From the NCBI RefSeq assembly GCF_030936135.1, contig NC_082603.1, positions 29,575,236 to 29,639,235 on the forward strand: a DNA stretch of 64,000 bases, given 5' to 3'. The stretch comes from Gavia stellata (lineage: Eukaryota > Chordata > Aves > Gaviiformes > Gaviidae). A program made the position numbers and the translations under genes. Below, one piece after another: positions 56,801 through 64,000 of this stretch; position 1 is the first letter of the stretch, and each line of letters starts with the position of its first letter. The notes under the pieces are model-generated. The model saw nothing but the letters and a program-made list of their open reading frames with translations. It did no database searches and was not told where the DNA came from.

Positions 56801-59800
56801 GCAGGTTACATTATGCATACTAACCTGTTTTATTTCACACTTTGTTTAAAACTACTTATGTTGAACAACTAGTAACACCATGTTCTTTCACAAAAGTGAA
56901 ATCCTGTGTCAGTATTAATGAAAAAGTTAACTGTATCTGTCCGCACCATGAAAACAGGTACTAGTAAACATATCAACCAGCTTTCTTTTAGCCTACAGCT
57001 TTTTTCAGTTAATACTTCTGTTCTAGTTCCGTATTAACAGACTCCATAAAATTAAAACAAAATACTTGCCATATATTCAATGTCAACATAGGCCACTAGA
57101 AATGCAAAACAGTAAAGAAATCAATGTCAGTACTTTCCCAAGGGTTTTTAAAGGTTATAACTTTAGAATGTGTTTTCTTTTCTCCCCAGAAATCAACTTC
57201 AGTGGTGTTTCAAAGATAAGCTGTGAATAGTTCAAAGAGAAGCTAAAAATTAGCACCACCTTTGAGCCTTTTTCAAAAAGTGACATGGTACACTCCACAA
57301 GCAATTGTTTGCAAAAGGGCTCAGTTTTGCTTCCTAACTGCAGTATCATTTCAAAATGCTATGTGTAAGTACGTACCCAAAACAGGTATCTTGAATTCCA
57401 CTGTAACACATACAGCCAAAAAAAGAGCGAGTTCAGGTGCCTCTAACAAGAATGTGCTGCTAGTATCACATACTAAACGTGAACCAACAACTTCAATGCT
57501 TAAAAGGTAAGTTATACTGCTCTGCAGGAATTTTGTATGACAGTAAAGTGGGATATGACATCAACTTGCTAGTGACTAAAACATAAAAGGACAATTGTCA
57601 CTTTTAGTTCCACCTTTAAAAGGCAGGGGGAGGGGAAATGAAGACCTGCAAGATTTTACTATCTGAATCATGAGCACGTAAAAGCACACTTATCCAGAGC
57701 CAACTATTTTCATTTTGCTTCAATGCTTACTCAAAAAGTTAAAAAAAAGCCTACCACAGGATTGTTAAAAAAAAACATAATTAAAGTTATCTAGCAATCA
57801 ATGAAAACTTTATCCACTTGACTCATAGCACACCTGACACCAAATCAAAGATTATATGCTTTGTGCTATTCTAACACTGTATGTCCCAATTGAAGATGAA
57901 GGCAACGCAGCAGAAACAAATGTTGATGGCTTTGATTTAAAAAACAGTCTTAGTTAATACAAGATAATACCTACACACCTTAGGGGGGAATTTGATATCA
58001 ATGTTGACATCGCTGGTCTTAAAAGCGAATCTAGTTAAACAGGAGCCATACATCCTCAGCGAACAGTCTGGAAAAGAGAGAAACATCATTATTTAACAGC
58101 TAGTAAATAAATTATTCTTTAATGGATGATGCATACCTTGCTTTAGATGCTGTACCTCCCAAGTGGTACTCCTGTGAAGGCTAGTCATTTCCATAACACA
58201 GCATCACAGGAAAACAGGTAATCCAAATAGTGTAATTACCAAATGTCCAAAATTTTTCAAGCTGTTTTAAGGTATTTTTGCAATGCAGCTTTAGTTTTGT
58301 TTGTTAATATAAAATTAATTATCAAATAGTAATTACTGTCACCATCTCAGTGCAGCATTTTATTTAACAGCTTTTGTTAACTATACCTTGATTTCAATGC
58401 AGCAGTTAGCCAATTATAAAATTCTTTGTTGCCTCATACACTTTTGACAAAAAATCTTGTGCTACAATCTCTTAATTTCATTAGCAAGCTCCTATGCACA
58501 ATTCATTACGAAACATGCATATAAAAAGTAACTTCAATATAATTCAAGACGCAAAGTACAGTAACCATTTAGTGATTTTGTAGTTAATACAGTTCCTGAC
58601 TTGCAAAGATGTACAACAGATCTAAACTGATTAGAAAGTAATTATTCAGTAATAGTATCATGAGAAATGTCATTCCATGCCACAAAACAATAATTTATCC
58701 CACTCTATGATATAATTTTTGTAGACGAAAACTTTCCTGTAATATATATTAGGGCTCTGACATATTTATGTCAGCTGAAAATTGAGACTATTCTCAATCC
58801 CTTCCAAATCTAACACCCTGCTCATGCAGGGTCACCTACAGCAGATTGCCCAGAACTATGTCCAGTTGGGTTTTGAAAATCTCCAAGGATGGAGAGTCCA
58901 CAACCTCTCTAGGCAACCTGTGCCAGTGTTCAACCAGCCTCACAGTGAAGAGGGTGTTTCTTGTGTTTTTTCTTAGCACCTTTGTTTGTGTTCTGACCAA
59001 ACTCTAACAGCACCACAACAAAATAATTCTTAAAGGAGAAAATAAATCTTACACATACACAGCTTCAAACAAACCTCTCTCTATTTTTCACTACTTAGAA
59101 ACCAGCCCTCTCAAAATGAATTTCTGTATGAGTAGTAATGATAATAATAATAATATTACACTGCAATTCTTTCCAATGGCTTTTCATAGTAGTAAGAATT
59201 TTTGCATAGTTCTGATGCGAGCTCAAGAGAAAATCATGCCAGAACATCCCATGTTTTCTACACTGTGCACGAATTAATTTCTTCCTAATTTTCAGCTGAG
59301 GAAAACACATTCACTAAAACACAGCAGGCTTTGAAAAGGGGAATAGCAAATTGTGATTTACTACTACAGACTCAGCCTCCACTACTACTACTACACCTCC
59401 ACACCAACTCCTCAGCCCAAACAAGTCAGCCAGCTGAGTAACACTAACACAGTAATTTTAATGAGTATTTATGTAAAAGTAGTAATTTCCTTTGCTTTGT
59501 CTTATGCTAATATACTATCAGTGGAAAACTCAACAGCTTGTCAGAACAGAAGTTTGCACTAGGAGCCACATATAGCAACATTATAGAGCAAACAGATTAG
59601 CAAACCTCCACCCTACAAGCCCTTGTTCTATTCAGCATCTTATGTTTAAGCATGTATTTAATATAGCTCCTAAAACTAAAGCTGATCATCCTGCAGCAAA
59701 CAAACAAAATCTTTCTTACTACTGTATTTTTAGAGATCAAAGGGAAAAAAGAATGTATTTCTAAAATAAAAGTACAGTATAGAATATCAACCGAGTTTCA

Positions 59801-62800
59801 ATATAGATTAAATAAAAACTTTGAAAACTTTTTTTTTGTCAATGAGATTAATACTTACTTCTGTTCAGATTCACTGAAAAACAAACCATTGTTAACATAA
59901 TGTCAACATTACTGTAGCTCCAAAAATCAGCTCTCAAACTCCCAGTGTCTTAACTACAGGAGATGATGGGAAATCAATGCAAAGAAGCAAACATCAAAGA
60001 TAATTTTATTGTTACATTATTAATATTATTTTATTTTCCAAAAGTTGTATAAATGGGATTTGAACGTTTAACACATCCTACTGAAATAATATACTGTATT
60101 TCTGAAGGGTGGGGAGGGGGAAGACTACCATTGAACTTATCCAGACAATTTTTACAAACTTTATTAATGCACTAACTTTATTGACCCACTGAAGCAAAAA
60201 AAATGGACTACGCATTTAACGTACTCAGACTTTTTTTTTTAAATTATTCTTATTTTTAATCAACATAAAGCACTCAATCAAGAAAAAGGCAGATGAGGTA
60301 TGACATTTATATGTGGTTAAGTAAATGTTATTATTTGGACCTATTTAAGACAATGCCAGAGACTTTGGGAAGCTACAGTTGATCTCAAAGTACACCTCTC
60401 CTCATTTTAGGACCCATTAACCATAAATATACATAAAAAGAAATACCCGTTAAACAACAACCCTTGTTGTTTTTAATGACCAGTTACTGATTAGTACCTG
60501 CAGATATTTCAGATCACAATTAAGTACTGAAAATGTCTCACATGCTTATCAAAATCACTCGTGGCTAAGGTCTGATTTTTTTTTTTTCCCCAAAACTATG
60601 CTTTAAAAAAAAATTGCCTCATGCAACTTTTATCTGCCCTGAAAGATGTTAAAAACAACTGAAGGACTGGTAGGAAAAAAATACATTTCAAACTCCTTCT
60701 CATTTTCCCCTCCTGCTACATTTATATTAGTTTAATTAAGTGCACTTGTTAAAAAAAAAAAATCTCTACTGTAACAGCCACAGATATTCAGTAATGCCAG
60801 GTAAGGTATAGGTGGAAAGGTTTGTAGGACTAGAGCCTGAGGGAGATCCTCAGTGGCTAAGGCTCTAATCACGACCAGGAAGGAAGTATTTCGTGCCCTG
60901 AAAATTTTCTATCTTCATCAGAAATCATCACTTTAAAGAGGACTAATAGCTTCAATAAACACATACCAGAAAGAAGCAAAAATAAGCACAATCATATTTT
61001 CCTCTTTTTGTAGGTTAGCTCCTTTTAGATCAACTGCCAGTCTGTATTAAAATGCCTGTATATATTAATATTGTATAATAGAAAGATAATTTAACCCCAA
61101 ACGCATTAATTCACCATTAACGAAGGTATCAAAATCTGTGTAAAAATAAAGAAGAAGAAAAATTTTCACCTAAAGAAAATGGAAAATACTATGAATACCT
61201 GGTAAGGGCTGTTGAATAATTTTCTCCATCTCGTTTACAATTTCTTGACGAATTCTGAAGTCATCGTCTGATATGCCTTGTTCATTTGCTGCCTCAATGA
61301 GTGTAAAACTCAGAGCAGCCAACTGTGCAGAAGAGGGGGGTGGGAGGGCACGCAGCTCATTTTCTTCTTGTTTTTCCTGAATAATTGTTGGATGATAAAA
61401 AATAAAAACTGGTATTTTAAGAGAAAAAGGTTATCTCATACTATTGCATGATATTAGAACGTACTGTTTGCTGTTTTGTGTTTTTCTATTTACATGGTGC
61501 CCTGACCAAACACTTTCACAGGTAGGAACTCTGCCCGGCCTAACTGGCAAATGTACTAGTGTGGCTCACAGAAATGACAGTAGATGCTCAGTGTTTAAAA
61601 AAGAACATGTTGTTTCACAGCTGGCAACTGGGGAGGAAATCTGCTATACTACATTCCTGAAACACATTTTCTGACAGTTCTGAACAGAATTCATCCAAGG
61701 AAATGAAAAGCTGTAATTGTTCCTACATAATAAAAGTAACTGAGCTGAGAAAGTTCTTCTAGAGTCACACAGGTTTTTTCACAATGGATTGTACTTGAAG
61801 GAAAGATATCAGAGGCAGAAAGAGCCTAGCTTCTTCTAGCTCCAAGAAATTTTGATAATTTGAGTCCCACTGCTGCCTAAACAGCTGGTGCCAGAAAGTG
61901 CTATTTTTAGTGCATCAAATTACAATCAATTTAATCCCACAGCAAGATGTCAGATGCATCCAGTCATTTGGGTGCAAGTACAACAATCACTTGTTTCACA
62001 AATCTATCAACTAAATGAAATACGTGACTGACAACAGAAATAAATAATAAATAATAACCAGAAAATAATTACACACTTAGAAAACACAGTCCAGTATGAA
62101 AATGTTTGGTTAGTTCTAGGCTGCATCTCTCAACTCTTCTATTCTTATTTGAACAAATTTAGCATAAGAAAGATTATCTGCATTCTTAAAGGGCTGCGTT
62201 TTTTTTTTAATGTCACTGCTTTAGGGTTTTTCTTGAGTGAGGAAGCCACAGCTGCTGCTAAGCTTATTTGATAGTCATGTATCTCATAGGTAGAGCTGTA
62301 AATAGATATATTTTATGAAGTGACATTTAGACAGTTACATACCACTTATCACTGTAATGTGGCACACAACATAAAGCTATTTGAAGACAAGTGTTAAAAA
62401 CTGAAACTGCTCCCTGTCCTCTAGCATTTCCATTCAGTGGTAAAGAAACCTCATTCCTCAATTCTTATCTCCATGCCCAGATGAAAAGCATGGTATGAAA
62501 GTGTTTTCCTATCAAACATGGGGCTGGTTTATTGCCATTTTATTCTTTTTTTTTTTTTTTTTTTTAAATTGATGCAATTTAGCAGACGGCAACAGAACCA
62601 GAATCCTTTACAAATAATAACTGAACATAATACAAAAATGTTACTTTCTGAGATGTAACGGATTTATGGCATTCAGAGTTTTCCAGGTGATGGCTTGCTT
62701 ATATGATAGAATTAGAGCATTAATTACAAACAGAAGTATGGTAAGAAATACACGGAAACAGGACTAAGTAACTGACTGAATTTTGGGGAATGCTTGTAGG

Positions 62801-63746
62801 AAGAGTAATTTTAACCATCTGTATCACAAAACCCTACATACTTGGGAATTTGTAGCTCTTCATCAGCATTTATAAAAATGGGTTGGCAAGAAAAACTGTG
62901 CGCCTTTTACTGGATTTCATGCATGTAACAGTTCTTTAAAGCAAAGCAAACAGTAACACAATGGTATCTGATAAGGAAACTGGTTTTCCCTTTGAAAGCC
63001 TTAGAACTGTTTTTCATATTAAACACATACATAAACCTAGGGAGATGATCAGTGACTCAGGAACTAAATCCCTCCCTACTTTAACTCTCTTTTTCTAGTC
63101 TAGATATACTATCCACTCTGCTAACCCATCACAGAACGGATGTAGATAAAAACTGCACAAGTCAGACAAAAAAGAAAAAACAGAAAAACACAACATCTCC
63201 AACCCCACCTCCAGTATCTGAAGGTCTTGCTACCAACAATATTATTTTTGGAAGAAACAGAAAAACTAAATATGTTTCTCACCTAAGTTACCTTGCATTC
63301 TGTTACTAAAAGTATGATGAACTGCCCACTACTCAGAGACACTAATTCAGGAGCAATGACCAAAAATGTTCTTTCCTCTGCCTGGACAGATCATCAAGCC
63401 CTTCCTCTCAAACAGAAAATGAGCAACAGAAATCTGTGGATCTCTGCTCAGCACACAAACTTTCACCTAAATGAAGATGACCAAAGAAAACATAACACAT
63501 AACAAAAAAAATCTTTTTTCTTAAAAAAAAACAAAAACAAAAACCAAACAAAAAAAAAACACAACAAAAAAAACCCACAGAAGAAAAAAAAGGCAAAAAA
63601 ATCAGTCAAAACTTTATTTGTTAACTTACCATTATATTTTTCTTATGACGTTTTTCTTTAATATGCTTGTGAGCTCCCTGGATATTTTCAATGTGAACTA
63701 AGCAGAGCTTGCATAGATACTGACAGTTGGTGTATTCTGGGGAGCG
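29780..63746 (-). CDS. TUT4: TUT4 (ZCCHC11), terminal uridylyltransferase 4, C-terminal 1383 residues (5' end off window)
   Basis: Adds uridines to RNA 3' ends: pre-let-7 with LIN28, and mRNAs with short poly(A) tails. Coding exons in transcript order: 63746-63630, 61376-61199, 58067-57979, 56781-56730, 55919-55850, 54871-54745, 53727-53608, 53211-52993, 52840-52666, 50682-49940, 49420-49270, 48702-48616, 47189-47086, 46707-46650, 46555-46452, 45782-45693, 44183-44070, 42951-42874, 42484-42307, 41951-41904, 41806-41724, 39824-39709, 38020-37860, 36870-36773, 34152-33627, 31088-30915, 29871-29780. The sum is 4152 nt with all phases consistent. Domain order: C2H2 finger; first nucleotidyltransferase module with DVN in place of DxD (inactive); acidic linker; CCHC; active module with GS and DLD plus a third Asp in LEGDIS; CCHC; CCHC; Gln/Pro-rich tail. 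TUT7 is the paralogue, but the sequence and synteny fit TUT4. Human TUT4 has 1644 residues. Confidence 0.97.
30405..30505 (+). mobile_element. CR1 LINE 3' fragment
   Basis: Plus strand reads the CR1 3' end (GGGTTGGACTAGTTAACCTC, then CCTTCTAACCTCAATTATTC and TATG). A short, diverged, 5'-truncated copy in the last TUT4 intron. Confidence 0.82.
30915..31088 (-). CDS. TUT4: TUT4 penultimate coding exon
   Basis: 174 nt: QGFQGQFGKMNPPSVPWDHG to YPPNKPFYPQ. Gln/Pro/aromatic-rich tail; similar to human NKPFYTQ near the end. Confidence 0.95.
33627..34152 (-). CDS. TUT4: TUT4 Gln/Pro-rich tail exon
   Basis: 526 nt, 175 codons: SDSHQSSYSPQPQQFTQNSS, LFNFPQSPPGQYSTLHNLGL, SWPIHGPVIHSAPG, DPSIIFAQPAARPMGIPSTS. 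Low-complexity disordered tail with a four-His run (MHHHHQ). Confidence 0.96.
36773..36870 (-). CDS. TUT4: TUT4 exon
   Basis: 98 nt: TQLVRSMVNSQLVAVSQQQV to LRTRQSSEC. Found by phase and similarity to the human tail (RTRQSSEC is shared, as recalled). Confidence 0.94.
37860..38020 (-). CDS. TUT4: TUT4 exon with third CCHC knuckle
   Basis: 161 nt: a charged Lys/Glu/Asp run (LKKKENEKDDEKEVKEDD), then CFICGDVGHVRRDCPEF. Third C-x2-C-x4-H-x4-C knuckle. Confidence 0.97.
39709..39824 (-). CDS. TUT4: TUT4 exon with second CCHC knuckle
   Basis: 116 nt: EYFFDSKVLTDGELAPNDRC, then CRVCGKIGHYMKDCPKRR. Knuckle C-x2-C-x4-H-x4-C. Confidence 0.97.
41724..41806 (-). CDS. TUT4: TUT4 exon
   Basis: 83 nt: TNFIMKAFINGRKLFGTPFY, PTVGREA. 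End of the active module. Confidence 0.96.
41904..41951 (-). CDS. TUT4: TUT4 exon (48 nt)
   Basis: PFDLNHNLGAGVSRK plus split codons; symmetric 48-nt exon, phase 1 at both ends. Confidence 0.95.
42307..42484 (-). CDS. TUT4: TUT4 exon (PAP-associated domain 2)
   Basis: 178 nt: KKRLPSLGKNTESLGELWLG to KCIAIE. PAP-associated domain of the active module. Confidence 0.98.
42874..42951 (-). CDS. TUT4: TUT4 exon
   Basis: 78 nt, 26 codons: IFDGKQIPQRMVDGWNAFFF, DDMEEL. Confidence 0.97.
43621..43635. repeat. C15 homopolymer
   Basis: Fifteen C in a row in a TUT4 intron (G15 on the transcript strand). Confidence 0.95.
44070..44183 (-). CDS. TUT4: TUT4 exon
   Basis: 114 nt, 38 codons: RCDIGDASRGSLSSYAYILM to PPVIPVLQE. 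Nucleotide-recognition part of the active module. Confidence 0.98.
45693..45782 (-). CDS. TUT4: TUT4 exon
   Basis: 90 nt, 30 codons: AQHNTRMLATYAAIDPRVQY, LGYTMKVFAK. Active module, apparently identical to human as recalled. Confidence 0.98.
46050..46131 (-). other. Candidate cryptic/poison exon in a TUT4 intron
   Basis: 82 nt between an ACATCTAG acceptor (weak pyrimidine tract) and a perfect GTGAGT donor. It is not a multiple of three. Read from the preceding exon it reaches TAA within ten codons. It lies between two exons that join seamlessly without it. Confidence 0.25.
46452..46555 (-). CDS. TUT4: TUT4 exon with third catalytic aspartate
   Basis: 104 nt: LRNILPITTAKVPIVKFEHR to LEGDISLYNTL. 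The Asp in EGDIS is the third carboxylate of the active site. Confidence 0.97.
46650..46707 (-). CDS. TUT4: TUT4 exon (58 nt)
   Basis: KLNCKEIIEGLAKVLKKHP, ending in phase 1. Active module. Confidence 0.95.
47086..47189 (-). CDS. TUT4: TUT4 catalytic exon
   Basis: 104 nt: KARLCLFGSSKNGFGFRDSD, LDICMTLEGHENAE. It contains the GS motif and the metal-binding DLD pair (equivalent to human D1009/D1011). Confidence 0.98.
48065..48275 (+). mobile_element. MIR-like ancient SINE
   Basis: Plus-strand segments match the MIR core and tail as recalled: GCAATGGACTGG, TCAGGAGACCTGGGTTTGGT, CATCTCTGTGCCTTGACTTC, then a TATAAAAGGGATGTGAAGAT AAACTCATTAAG-type end. Diverged; intronic in TUT4. Confidence 0.75.
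48616..48702 (-). CDS. TUT4: TUT4 exon
   Basis: 87 nt: ELSPPLSEQQNREQILASLE, RFIRKEYN. Start of the active nucleotidyltransferase module. Confidence 0.95.
49270..49420 (-). CDS. TUT4: TUT4 exon with first CCHC knuckle
   Basis: 151 nt: PPTIVCSICKRDGHSKNDCP to IVCKRCF. Knuckle C-x2-C-x4-H-x4-C. The acceptor CCCCACACCCCACCAAG has the less common A at -3 but gives perfect phase with the preceding exon (SGK|PPT). Confidence 0.95.
49940..50682 (-). CDS. TUT4: TUT4 large linker exon
   Basis: 743 nt, 247 codons, the largest exon here. It begins PFALKRNVARSLNSQMVFEY, then a long Lys/Glu/Ser-rich disordered linker (for example STRSEEPVANCC and SSYDEDKEEALS), and ends YVFDKFILTSGK. It separates the two nucleotidyltransferase modules. 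Confidence 0.97.
52666..52840 (-). CDS. TUT4: TUT4 exon (PAP-associated domain 1)
   Basis: 175 nt: SLLAFKTPHEVSLGQLWLEL to NWPKRRIAIE. PAP-associated domain of the first module. The sister exon of the active module is 42307-42484. Confidence 0.96.
52993..53211 (-). CDS. TUT4: TUT4 exon
   Basis: 219 nt, 73 codons: IEGFDSKRPDDHQLKCIEEE, then WEYKPPTNGAAKNS and a Lys/Ser-rich end (KEKHGN). Poorly conserved linker inside the PAP-associated region. Confidence 0.94.
53608..53727 (-). CDS. TUT4: TUT4 exon
   Basis: 120 nt, 40 codons: LCHIDCQAEGGIPSYSFALM to LPSYLGNW. Central domain of the first module. Confidence 0.97.
54745..54871 (-). CDS. TUT4: TUT4 exon
   Basis: 127 nt: GLTCKVSARNDVACLTTDLL to LAFRYWAR. 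Palm/central part of the first nucleotidyltransferase module. Confidence 0.96.
55850..55919 (-). CDS. TUT4: TUT4 exon with two possible acceptors
   Basis: 70 nt from acceptor TTGCTTAG at 55921-55920: VYSDVESDFHAKVPVVFCKD, VK. A second AG 12 nt downstream (exon start 55907) is in the same phase and would drop four residues (A-V-Y-S). The longer form matches the human protein as recalled. Confidence 0.93.
56730..56781 (-). CDS. TUT4: TUT4 exon (52 nt)
   Basis: MSQPDVLIQVLEILKNS, 52 nt, ending in phase 1. First nucleotidyltransferase module. Confidence 0.95.
57979..58067 (-). CDS. TUT4: TUT4 exon (first NTase motif, degenerate)
   Basis: 89 nt: CSLRMYGSCLTRFAFKTSDV, NIDIKFPPK. The metal-binding signature reads SDVN where the active module has SDLD, consistent with a noncatalytic first domain. 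Donor AAG|GTGTGT. Confidence 0.96.
58780..58990 (-). mobile_element. CR1 LINE 3' fragment (diverged subfamily)
   Basis: Complement of a CR1 3' region: CATGCAGGGTCACCTACAGC, GAGTCCACAACCTCTCTAGG, CAACCTGTGCCAGTG, CCTCACAGTGAAGA. The sense strand is minus, the same as TUT4. It is more diverged than the copy at 3112-3325. Confidence 0.85.
59859..59873 (-). other. TUT4: Candidate 15-nt TUT4 microexon
   Basis: Between a TTTGTTTTTCAG acceptor and a perfect GTAAGT donor lie 15 nt in the right phase. They would insert VNLNR and change the next residue from Asp to Asn, before CSLRMYGS. Not needed for an intact protein; inclusion is unproven. Confidence 0.4.
61199..61376 (-). CDS. TUT4: TUT4 exon
   Basis: 178 nt: EKQEENELRALPPPSSAQLA to MEKIIQQPLP. 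It leads into the first nucleotidyltransferase module. The end phase is 1, matching both the 58067 exon and the candidate microexon at 59873. Confidence 0.96.
62546..62565. repeat. T20 homopolymer
   Basis: Twenty T on the plus strand in a TUT4 intron (poly-A on the transcript strand). No retrocopy body was recognised next to it. Confidence 0.9.
63514..63600. repeat. A-rich low-complexity tract
   Basis: A/AC-rich on plus, U-rich on the TUT4 transcript strand, starting about 30 nt inside the intron after the C2H2 exon donor. U-rich tracts at this position can bind TIA1-type splicing enhancers; that role is only inferred. Confidence 0.8.
63630..63746 (-). CDS. TUT4: TUT4 exon with C2H2 zinc finger
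   Basis: 117 nt, 39 codons, phase 0: RSPEYTNCQYLCKLCLVHIE to KRHKKNIM. The finger is C-x2-C-x12-H-x5-H, part of the N-terminal LIN28-interacting module. A strongly U-rich intron stretch follows the donor. Confidence 0.95.
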
Positions 63747-63810
63747 CTGAGGAAAAATGGCCATAGATTAAAAGAAAATGTTTCTGCCAATAGTGTCTGA
63801 AAAACTCTAA

Positions 63811-63990
63811 TTCTTTGAATAATAAATTGTATTTAACAATTATGTAACACTTGCAATGTCAAGGTGCTTTGCAAACATTAAGTAATCTTCAAAAAACACA
63901 GCAAAAATGGATTTTTACCCCTATGACAAGTGGGGAAAGCAAGGAAAGGAAGTGAGATGACTTGAATATTACACCTCTCAGTAAATTTTA
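63811..63990 (+). mobile_element. Possible MIR/L2-type tail
   Basis: AAGGTGCTTTGCAAACATTA, then GACAAGTGGGGAAAGCAAGG and AAGTGAGATGACTTG, resemble the shared 3' part of MIR/L2 elements (CTTTACAAACATTA ... GGAAACTGAGG ... AAGTGACTTG). Diverged and cut by the window edge. Confidence 0.4.
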
Positions 63991-64000
63991 GTGAGGCAAG

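Larger units (their letters stand above)
29872..63629 (-). other. TUT4: TUT4 introns
   Basis: Twenty-six introns, all GT-AG, mostly 0.2-2.8 kb. Largest: 34153-36772, 31089-33626, 58068-61198, 61377-63629, 50683-52665, 38021-39708, 39825-41723. Contents recognised: CR1 ends at 30405-30505 and 58780-58990, a MIR-like SINE at 48065-48275, homopolymers (C15 at 43621-43635, T20 at 62546-62565) and the two candidate exons listed separately. Nothing else was identified. Confidence 0.75.

Noticed and set aside
57071-57095. Apparent small TUT4 exon (TGGCCTATGTTGACATTGAA... then GCAAGT)
   Set aside because: It would need a GC donor and falls before the MSQPDVL exon, where the flanking exons already join in phase and match the known protein.

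Overview
This is nuclear DNA from a vertebrate, almost certainly a bird. Three things point that way. There are CR1-family LINE 3' ends, the typical avian repeat. Introns and intergenic gaps are short. All the protein exons read as vertebrate genes with intact GT-AG splice sites. The gene order CC2D1B - ORC1 - PRPF38A - TUT4 is the conserved amniote arrangement seen at human 1p32.3. I see no prokaryotic, viral or CRISPR-like content, and no previously undescribed gene system.

Layout. (1) 1-2267: start of CC2D1B on the minus strand; only the first coding exon is in the window and the gene runs off the left edge. (2) 2280-3090: GC-rich CC2D1B promoter, ending in a perfect 18-bp G-rich minisatellite, followed by a truncated CR1 (3112-3325). 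(3) 4340-23690: complete ORC1 on the minus strand. A noncoding first exon plus 16 coding exons give a predicted 858-residue protein with BAH, AAA+ and winged-helix parts. (4) 23090-24150: CpG-rich divergent promoter shared by ORC1 and PRPF38A, with a consensus E2F site beside the ORC1 first exon. (5) 23951-28240: complete PRPF38A on the plus strand, 10 exons, 312 residues. (6) 28240-29235: short gap between convergent genes. (7) 29235-64000: 3' part of TUT4 (ZCCHC11) on the minus strand. It has 27 coding exons from the C2H2 zinc finger to the stop, 1383 residues, and the N-terminal part lies beyond the right edge.

I joined the exons by hand. Reading phase is kept across every ORC1 and PRPF38A junction and across all 27 TUT4 exons, which is strong internal support. 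ORC1 (replication licensing), PRPF38A (spliceosome activation) and TUT4 (RNA 3' uridylation) work in different pathways. They are linked by position, not function, apart from the shared ORC1/PRPF38A promoter.

The best leads for follow-up are: a tandem duplication that copies the CC2D1B exon 3' end together with its splice donor; an ORC1 BAH loop lacking tyrosines present in the human protein; a candidate 15-nt in-frame TUT4 microexon and a 12-nt alternative acceptor; and the invariant 18-bp minisatellite in the CC2D1B promoter.
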